Origin: Armillaria gallica
Taxonomy: Eukaryota; Basidiomycota; Agaricomycetes; Agaricales; Physalacriaceae
DNA length: 64,000 bases
Direction of reading: 5' to 3'
NCBI GenBank assembly: GCA_037576215.1
Contig: JBANDB010000014.1
Location: 1,240,001-1,304,000, forward strand
The position numbers and the translations under genes are program-made. Under the pieces are notes generated by a model. The model saw only the letters and a program-made list of their open reading frames with translations, had not been told where the DNA came from and did not search any database. Positions 57,441 to 64,000 of the stretch are shown here, one piece after another. Position 1 is the stretch's first letter; every line of letters starts with the position of its first letter.

Positions 57441-60400
57441 CTATTCTATGTCCTCGCTAAGCATCTTCGCCAGCGCATCGTTCCCTTCGTTCTGCGGAGC
57501 CTCATAAACCGCAAATGCGGCCTTCTTGCCTTCCTTCTCCTGAGTCCAGCCTTGTCCTCTATCAGCAAAGACCTTGGGCGAGCGATCCAGTAAAGCGTCG
57601 AGGTCAAAATCACTGATAACATTAGCCTTGCCCTCGCCTGTCTCCGGGACGACATCAATTTTCTCGCCTTCAAGCCTGAGAAGCGATGCGGCCATCTCGG
57701 CCATCGTCTCAGGCTTGCCTCGACGCGCAGCAGCAGTGGGCGCCTTGAACTTGCCTGTCGATGGAAATGAGAACACGAACATCAGAAGTCGAAGGACCGT
57801 ACCCTTGGCAATGACCAAAGCTTCAAGCTTCTTCTTCTCAGTAGCCTTTTGCATGATCTTCGTCTCAATAGTATGGGCTGTAACAATCCGGAATATCAGA
57901 ACAGGCTTCGTCTGGCCTATCCGATGCGCTCTATCTTGAGCCTGAGCATCCATTTGCGGATTCTAAAGAATAAGGGCTTTAGTGTCAAACACACGCTGAG
58001 TAGACATGACATACCCAGTCTTGATCATAGAAGATGACCGTATCCGCAGCCGTGAGATTGATACCCAATCCTCCCGCACGTGTGCTAAGGAGGAACAGGT
58101 GAGGTGCACCGGGCACGTCACCGCCATTCTGGAACAGGTTCATCTGCTCTCGGCGGTCCATTGGAGCTGTCGACCCGTCGATGCGACAGATATTCCACCC
58201 TTTCATCTCACGGGCCCAATCCTACATAGCTATATCAGAAGAGCACCGCTAAAAATCGTACAACTTACATCTATGATGTCTAGCATCGTCGTGAACTGGC
58301 TGAATAGCAGAACCTTGTGCTTTCTTCTAAAGAGCTCGTCAAGAAGACGATCGAGAACCATCATCTTGCCGCTCGTGTCTACAACTCTGTCATCTAGTGC
58401 AGGCTGATGGGTCTTGGGGTCCAAAGGCCATTCGAAAAGGAAAGGATGCGAGCAGACTTTGCGCAACTGCATAACGGTATTTTGAAGCCTCATATTGTTG
58501 ACGTGTTTCGCTGGAGACTTATGAATATTGACGGTAGTGAGTGAGAGATAGAAAACTTACTGGCAACTCGCAGCTGATGCTCTTTGTTCAAGGCCTCAAT
58601 ATTTTGAGATTGTTCCTTGACTTTGACACCTCTCTCGTCGACCTCTCCTTGTTCAAGCATAGCGAAATAATCGTCATCATCTCCGTCGACTGAATAACTT
58701 TTCCTTCCACCTTTCCTCTTTCGTAGCTGTCTCGGTTCATCATGGTCCACCGCCGGTGCAGATTTGTTCTTCGTGGCCTCTTGCCCGATCAAGTGTGTGC
58801 GAAGGCTACCATCCAGAACTTTGTTGTACGTCTCACGTTGGATGACACTCAGTGGCGCATACAGAACATATTCCTTCTTCGGTGGCAAGCTTGTCTCTAC
58901 GTCGACCTTGAGTCGGCGAAGCAGGAATGGTTTCAAAATGGCGTGAAGGGCATCAATGATTTCCGACGACCGTTCAGAACCAAGTGTCGTTTGCATCGTC
59001 GGTAAATTAAACCTACGTGCGTTTCAGCACAGCAAATCATTGGTTGATAGAAGTTTCCGTACCATTCCTCAAAGTCATCTACGTTCGTGAATATTTCGGG
59101 AAGGACAAAATTTAAGAGGGCCCAAAGCTCTGAGAGGTTATTCTTCAATGCTCTTATGAGTGTATGAAATGACTTAAGCCGAGGACAACTTACATGCAAA
59201 GGCGTCCCCGTCAATATCATTCGACTGGCATTGTTGTATTTCTTGATCTCTCGCATGAGCTTGCTGTCGAGATTCTTCAGTCGATGACCTTCATCAACAA
59301 CGATGTAGCCCCAATTGTAGTCCGCAAGATGAACGCGGTCCTTCATGATCATCTCATAAGTGGTGATGACAATAGGGAATGAAGGGGGTGAAGATTGTGC
59401 GCTCTCCTCTTCATCGGCGACGGACTTGGATTTACGACCTCGACCTTTCTTCGCTTTGATTTTCGGTTTGGGTTTGCCGGTGGACATGTTTGGGGTAGGA
59501 CTAGCTTTGGAACGAGGGATGGTAGCCAGGACAGTACGCCTCAATTCAGCTCGTTCTTCAGGCGTTCCGTGGTACATGCATACAGAGATCTACAACAATA
59601 ACTTAGCACTGTCTTTTTCAAAGAGGCGGCCTGCATACCTCGGGTGCGAACTTGGCATACTCCTCCACCCAATTGTGCAATACGCTGAGTGGACAGACAA
59701 CAAGAAACGCCTGAGACACCTCGCTTTCCCGAAGATAAGCACTGAATGCAATCGTTTGAAGAGTCTGTCGAGTCATTTAGCAAGATACCTATAGGAATGT
59801 GGGAAACTAGCCTTTCCGAGGCCCATCTCATCGGCTAAAGAAGGTTCGTTAGCTTGCGCTAGTGGCAGGAGAGCAGACCGCTACTCACCAAGAATACCAG
59901 ATATCCCGTTCTGATGTAATGACACCATCCAGTGAAGACCTTCCAGCTGGTAACTCTTCAGTTTAGCGCCAGTGATGAGCGATGGCTGAGGGAAGAGTAC
60001 TGTCTCGTCGTCGACGTCGACGTCAGATGCCTCAGCGCTACCATCGCCCATTTTCATCTTTTTCGCAGATGCAGCGTCGTCATCCTCATCGTCACGTAAC
60101 CTCTTCTTTCCTTTCTTCGGGGCAGCAGCTCTCCGTTCTGCCTTCTGGTGAGCAATCTTCCTCTGCTTCGCCTTGGTCTCAAGCAACCGCTCATGCAGGA
60201 TTTTGGAATACATGGCAGATTTTTGCAATACGCGATTGAGCTCTGAATATTTCTTGGCTGTTGCCGCGTCCTCCAGAGGTATGGGCTTCACCGATGTCTA
60301 ATTCAAATATGAGCATCCCCGAACGCGGCTCCACAACTGAATACACTCACGTCGACATCCTCCGCCTCATCGGGAGGTGGCGTCGAAGGAGCGGTACTGG

Positions 60401-60455
60401 GTGGTGCTTCAGACATAAATAGGGACGAGGAAGATGGGGTCGGGCTCGACGACAT
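57441..60455 (-). CDS. IRC5: SNF2-family chromatin remodeler, LSH/HELLS (IRC5) type
   Basis: Predicted ATP-dependent remodeler of the LSH/DDM1 group; relatives act in DNA methylation, cohesin loading or repair. Motifs in order: [33 protein letters not shown] (Walker A), [25 protein letters not shown] (DEGH box), [64 protein letters not shown] and [11 protein letters not shown]. An acidic/basic insertion (about 58610-58740) splits the two RecA lobes. Walker A is encoded by a 23-nt exon (59812-59834) followed by a GC-AG intron (59765-59811). The ATG at 60455 is preferred over 60551. A Ser/Pro-rich N-terminus precedes a coiled region ([18 protein letters not shown]). Confidence 0.92.
59765..59811 (-). 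other. GC-AG intron directly after the Walker A exon
   Basis: On the minus strand the exon ends GGAAAG, the intron starts GCTAGT and ends CGACAG. Phase 0 joins GLGK to TLQTIAF. No GT donor gives the same frame. Confidence 0.75.
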
Positions 60456-60731
60456 TGTGAGAATTAGTGGTAAAGAGAAAAAAGCAAGGCGCGTTGTGTC
60501 TTGCGCGACTGGACCTGCCCTAAGGTGATCATGTGACATATTGTTTAACATTTAAACTCCGAAAATCCGGTAACAGCAAGGCACCGTTTGCCGGAGGTTA
60601 AAATTAGCATATTATAATTTCAAACATTTCTTTAGGTTTGTAAACCCATCCTGTATTGAATTCTCAGTATCAAAACATACTTATGCCATACACTAATACA
60701 GAGCTTCATCCCAACCCATCACCCTCAGGAG
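60456..60731. other. Spacer upstream of the LSH-type gene
   Basis: Promoter of the LSH-type gene plus the 3' flank of the small Tyr-rich gene. No other feature is called. Confidence 0.45.
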
Positions 60732-60992
60732 TCAGTACGAATAAAGGCTTCTGGAGCGGTGATGGCGATGACTACGATGGTGGCGTCTCGAGGGCACGAC
60801 GACCATGGGTACAGACCCATACGATGAAGCATAGTAAGATGTCGAATATCCGTATGGGTTGCTGTAAGACATGGGAGTGCCATAGTAATGCCGGACAGGT
60901 ATTCCATGGCCACGGTCATACGAAGGGTAAACACTTCTGCCAGTGCTACTGGGGTAGTAAGAGGACGCGTAGGAGCTGACGTAGGGCAGCAT
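60732..60992 (-). CDS. Small Tyr/Ser-rich protein with basic His/Arg tail
   Basis: An 86-aa single-exon frame of very biased composition. YSSYASSYYPSS-like repeats with PSYDRGHG and GYSTSYYASSYGS are followed by a hydrophobic VPMVVVP and a basic end (SRRHHRSHRHHRSRS). This looks like a designed low-complexity polypeptide, not a random frame. It could be a phase-separating or RNA-associated protein. No signal peptide and no named family are seen. Reality is moderate because the frame is short. Confidence 0.45.
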   Translation of the reverse strand: MLPYVSSYASSYYPSSTGRSVYPSYDRGHGIPVRHYYGTPMSYSNPYGYSTSYYASSYGSVPMVVVPSRRHHRSHRHHRSRSLYSY

Positions 60993-61242
60993 TTGGGGTC
61001 GTGATCGTTCGTGAATAAACCGGCGATTGGAGAGTCACCCCTGGCAGACAGAAGCGTTTTTATACCCAAAGGTTGGTGGATTGTCCTAGCCATCAGACAG
61101 TAACCACGTCGTCGCGCTGAGGCGATGGGCTTGGATTTCCCGCCGCCGGGCTCTGCTTTGGTGGAAAGGCTGCCAGGGGGACCAGTCTTCACGACCGAAT
61201 CTTCCGATTCCTCGTTTCACCCTCCATTTTTCGTTCTTTACA

Positions 61243-61719
61243 TGGCCTCGTTCGTTCGTAATCTTATGAGTAAGTATTGGCAACTACACAAAAAAAGGCT
61301 AAACAGCGACGGTGATATCTGGCCGAACCGCAGCTAAAGTACACGGTCAGAAGCTCGTATCATACATAACACTGCCGATATGTGTTGTCCGAACTTTGGC
61401 AGAGGTGCGTCCCTTATTGTGATGTCGAAGGCTCTAATGAAGCCGATCACTGTTCAACGGTTCAACAGCTCACATGAAGTTGAATCTTCGGAATCTCACG
61501 AAGAACGCGAACATATGTCGAGATGCCATGTGGTTGTCGACAGGCACTGTCATAAAAGCTCAGATCTTGGGGTATGCCATCACAGAAAGACGGGTAGCGT
61601 CTAGTTTGTTCAGTGCTGTAAGGTGCTGTAGTCCCTTATCTTCAGCGCGACTTGAAATCGGAGCTTACCCCTCGTCGTGTCCAGGCGCTTGGCTGAGTCT
61701 GGCCACCGTGGTTCTTTGA
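61243..61719 (+). CDS. Possible small spliced gene
   Basis: An ATG at 61243 opens MASFVRNLM, and a 48-nt GT-AG intron (about 61268-61332) joins it to KVHGQKLVSYITLPICVVRTLAE. A further intron could lead to LNLRNLTKNANICRDAMWLSTGTVIKAQIL (61476-61572). The composition of these pieces is protein-like and amphipathic, but I recognise no family and the last exon is unclear. It may be a short mitochondrial or membrane protein, or a remnant. Confidence 0.28.
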
Positions 61720-62626
61720 GGCGGTTCATATTGTTGATTTGCTCCATGATCATATCATATTCCTGTGTCCCCTTATCTGCTGACTAGGGCCGGGAACTGT
61801 CATCACATAGTCGGCGCTTAGCGCCGTGCACTTGACTGTATCGATAGCACGTATATACGCTGACGGAACTTGATTGTCCAAGCCCTTATGTCTCCTCTTG
61901 TGTCCCTTTTGGCTTCGTGTGGGCTGATGCTGCTGACTATTTACTTGAAAGGAAATGGTAAGTGGTGCGTATCTTGAATCCATTTTCAGAGTAAGCAATT
62001 CGCAATTCCGAGTTGTCCTTACCCGGGAGTTATCTCGTCACCCGGACCTTAAGATTAATGTTTTCGTCAGTACCCAAAAGAGTTGTTGTGTGCGGCCACA
62101 GCTATCACATAATACTGCTCAATGTCCACGGTGAATCATGCATGTATCATGCCATGATCTTACAATAGCGCTCGTTGAATGATCCGAAAGTGAGCCGCCG
62201 AAGGATTGTGGCCACCTTCTGCGGCGAGGAACGAGGAACGAGGAATTGGAGCCGGCCAATACGTACTGGCTATCGGTTGGCTGCTAAATAAATACACGCA
62301 TCTTAAGACTCGTTCGCGGGACCGACAGGTTGGCCGTACTGATTAGGTCTGCGTCTGGGGCAATCACCATGTTCATCGCAAGAAGATGCCGGTGTTTTTG
62401 GTTATAGATAGTTATCTCCTTCCAATCGACTACTTTGCTCCTGCTTCTCCATGATGAAAATGCGTGTATCGATACAGCCTGAGCATACTGCAAGTTTTCA
62501 GAGTTCGACAGAACGTTCAACTGTTGAACAAGCTCTTTTACGATCAGATCATTGCATTCATTGCGTCATCCATCAAATCAGTCCCTGTCACAAACTTTCA
62601 TCCTCTGATTCCACGATTCCAAGATC
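61720..62626. other. Spacer with no supported gene
   Basis: About 900 bp with only short unsupported frames. A small tandem repeat of GAGGAAC-like units occurs at 62222-62243. The 3' part is the TMA20 promoter. Confidence 0.45.
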
Positions 62627-63342
62627 ATGTTCAAAAAGCAGGTCATTCGACGTCGCTACTGACATCCAAGGCTGATCCAAAATTCAAAGATTTTCTCCAG
62701 CATCCGATGTCGCTGGCCACACGCCTGTGAAATCATCAGTCCAGAGGGCGATTCGGGGGACAGTTTTGTCGCAGTGGAAGATTGAACCTGAAACGCTGGA
62801 AGCTATATGGCCAAAGAAGGAGGGACTGGTACACGTCAAATGGTACATGTTGTCTAATTTTGTGAGAGAAGAACTAGCTAAGACGAAGTATATTAGCAGA
62901 GAACATATTTCGATCTACACCGTGCACGGGGAGCCCCTTCTGTTCCAGCACTTTGACGGCCCGCTGTACCCAACACTGAGGATCCTTCATAAATGTATGT
63001 GACGCGGTGGGGCGTTACTTTACAGGAAACTAAGTAATGTACCCCGCAGACCCATATATCTTGCCCAAGGTCAAGGTCGATCGTGGGGCGATCCGTTTTC
63101 TGCTGGCCGGAGCCCATATGATGTGCCCCGGACTCACGTCCGCAGGTGGTTATCTACCCCCCGCAGACGAGGCCTTGCCTGCAGGAACCCCGGTTGCGAT
63201 CTACGCGGAAGGGAAGGAACACGCAGTGGGAGTCGGCATCACGAAACTGAACACTGAAGAGATGCGAAAGGTAAACAAAGGCGTCGGTGTGGAGACTGTT
63301 ACCTACCTCGGCGACGACCTCTGGGCGCAGAAGAGCTTGTAG
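62627..63342 (+). CDS. TMA20: TMA20 / MCT-1, PUA-domain translation factor
   Basis: Predicted partner of Tma22/DENR in recycling 40S subunits after termination. The exons 62627-62637, 62690-62842, 62897-62994 and 63050-63342 total 185 codons (184 aa), close to the family length. The N-terminus MFKKF is spread over an 11-nt first coding exon and a GC-AG intron. Then come TPVKSSVQRAIR, the block CREHISIYTVHGEPLLFQHFDGP, and YPYILPKVKVDRGAIRFLLAGAHMMCPGLTS. The PUA domain (ALPAGTPVAIYAEGKEHAVGVGITKL) ends NKGVGVETVTYLGDDLW. Without the GC donor, frame and the conserved MFKK start cannot be joined. Confidence 0.92.
62638..62689 (+). other. GC-AG intron after an 11-nt first coding exon of TMA20
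   Basis: The donor GCAGGT follows ATGTTCAAAAA and the acceptor is TTCAAAG. The join gives MFKK-FSPASDV in frame. A GT donor three bases on would not. Confidence 0.65.
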
Positions 63343-63503
63343 CGGTATAGATGTTTGTTTCTGACGGATTCCCATTGGGGTTTTTTTAATAAGTAATTCC
63401 TCGAAGTACTCCTTTCATGGAAGACATATGATCTCTCGACCCATCCAGACCTTCTCGACTGAGGGAGATTCTATTCAGCGGGTCATCGGAGGTCGTCGGG
63501 GCC

Positions 63504-63510
63504 TATATAA
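63504..63510 (+). promoter_or_regulatory. TATA box upstream of the SRR1-domain gene
   Basis: TATATAA lies 124 bp before the ATG at 63634. It is suggestive only. Confidence 0.35.
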
Positions 63511-63633
63511 TTTTGAGGACTACAACGATCAATATTCAAAGTCAATTTTTTAGCCGAAACTTTCGAACCAGGTCGTTTCGTATTTGGTCATGTTTCGCCG
63601 CGCAGCTGCCACGGTCACGCTTGTACAACGACC

Positions 63634-64000
63634 ATGTCGAGTCAGACATTAGCCCCCGGCTCCTCTTCGGAATTTGTTGTAGTGTCATCACAAAGGAAAC
63701 GAAAAAATAGGCCTCGCAGGGATAAGCCGACCGTCTCCGATCTTGTTGAGCGTACCAAACAAGATCTTCAAAACGACCCGTGGACAGCTGCTGCCATTCG
63801 TATGGAATTTTCTTTTTTGCCTCGTCTCTATTAACCAATATCTGCCAGAAATTGTGCAGGAGTCATCCAGTGCCGTACATAACGACAAGTGTCTTGACGT
63901 ATTATGTCTTGGCCTCGGAAGTCCTTGTTCGTCTCCAAACAGCCGTGCGCAGCTGGCCTTTCTGCTTCTAATCTGTAAATCCTCAACATAGTGTGTGTAC
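63634..64000 (+). CDS. SRR1-domain protein (3' partial)
   Basis: Predicted member of the SRR1/BER1 family, linked in other eukaryotes to clock or microtubule functions. Exon 1 (63634-63799) encodes a basic N-terminus (QRKRKNRPRRDKPTVSDL) and VERTKQDLQND. After a 49-nt intron, exon 2 reads IVQESSSAVHNDKCLDVLCLGLGSPCSSPNSRAQLAFLLLI. The strand-loop CLGLGSPCSSPNSRAQLAFL is the family signature. The frame reaches a TAG near 63990, probably in the next intron, so the gene continues past the window. Confidence 0.75.

Noticed and set aside
61125..61337. 70-aa frame starting MGLDFPPPG
   Set aside because: It runs through the predicted donor of the small gene at 61243 and has no family; the internal ATG at 61243 is the more plausible start.

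Overview
The window reads as nuclear DNA of a mushroom-forming basidiomycete (Agaricomycetes). The genes are dense, on both strands, and cut by many introns, most of them 45-60 nt. Several products are typical of that group: a trehalose phosphorylase, an FMO with an NTF2-like N-terminus and an expansin-like secreted protein. The genus cannot be named from the sequence alone.

Layout. 1-5.6 kb: a flavin monooxygenase gene cut by the window edge, followed by a decayed tandem copy. 5.8-12.8 kb: a PAP2 lipid phosphatase, the Pol III factor BRF1 and, divergent from BRF1, trehalose phosphorylase. 13-23.7 kb: a small protein with a C-terminal Cys/His motif, the ribosome-biogenesis factor POL5, a protein with caspase-like motifs, a mitochondrial RCC1-like protein (FMP25) and a Ser-rich orphan. 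24.4-29.4 kb: an expansin-like protein and a SERCA-type Ca2+ pump. A gene-poor 1.9 kb follows. 31.3-39 kb: SIP5-like RING protein, CBP4-like assembly factor, arrestin-fold protein and an SLC35F6-like transporter. 39.7-46.7 kb: SHQ1/TRP2 and MRP4/SSB1 as two divergent pairs. 46.9-60.5 kb: nuclear genes (RFC2, CAF-1 large subunit, SPC24, an orphan, exportin-1 and an LSH/IRC5 remodeler). 60.7-64 kb: a small Tyr-rich protein, an uncertain small gene, TMA20 and the 5' part of an SRR1-domain gene.

The window is a housekeeping neighbourhood, not one pathway. Links between neighbours are mostly shared divergent promoters. RFC2 and CAF-1, both linked to PCNA, start 114 bp apart and the gap holds two TCGCGT motifs. 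MRP4 and SSB1 both serve translation.

I found no clearly new multi-gene system. The best leads are: a 252-aa orphan with a terminal C-x2-C-x6-H-x2-H motif and a perfect 16-bp double-MCB palindrome upstream; a caspase-like protein whose expected catalytic Cys is Ser; four GC-AG introns, one next to the exon that encodes a Walker A motif; and four one-base frame breaks (FMO, POL5 twice, TRP2) that look like either assembly errors or early decay. Exon joins were worked out by hand from GT/GC-AG sites and reading-frame continuity, so individual splice sites are predictions.
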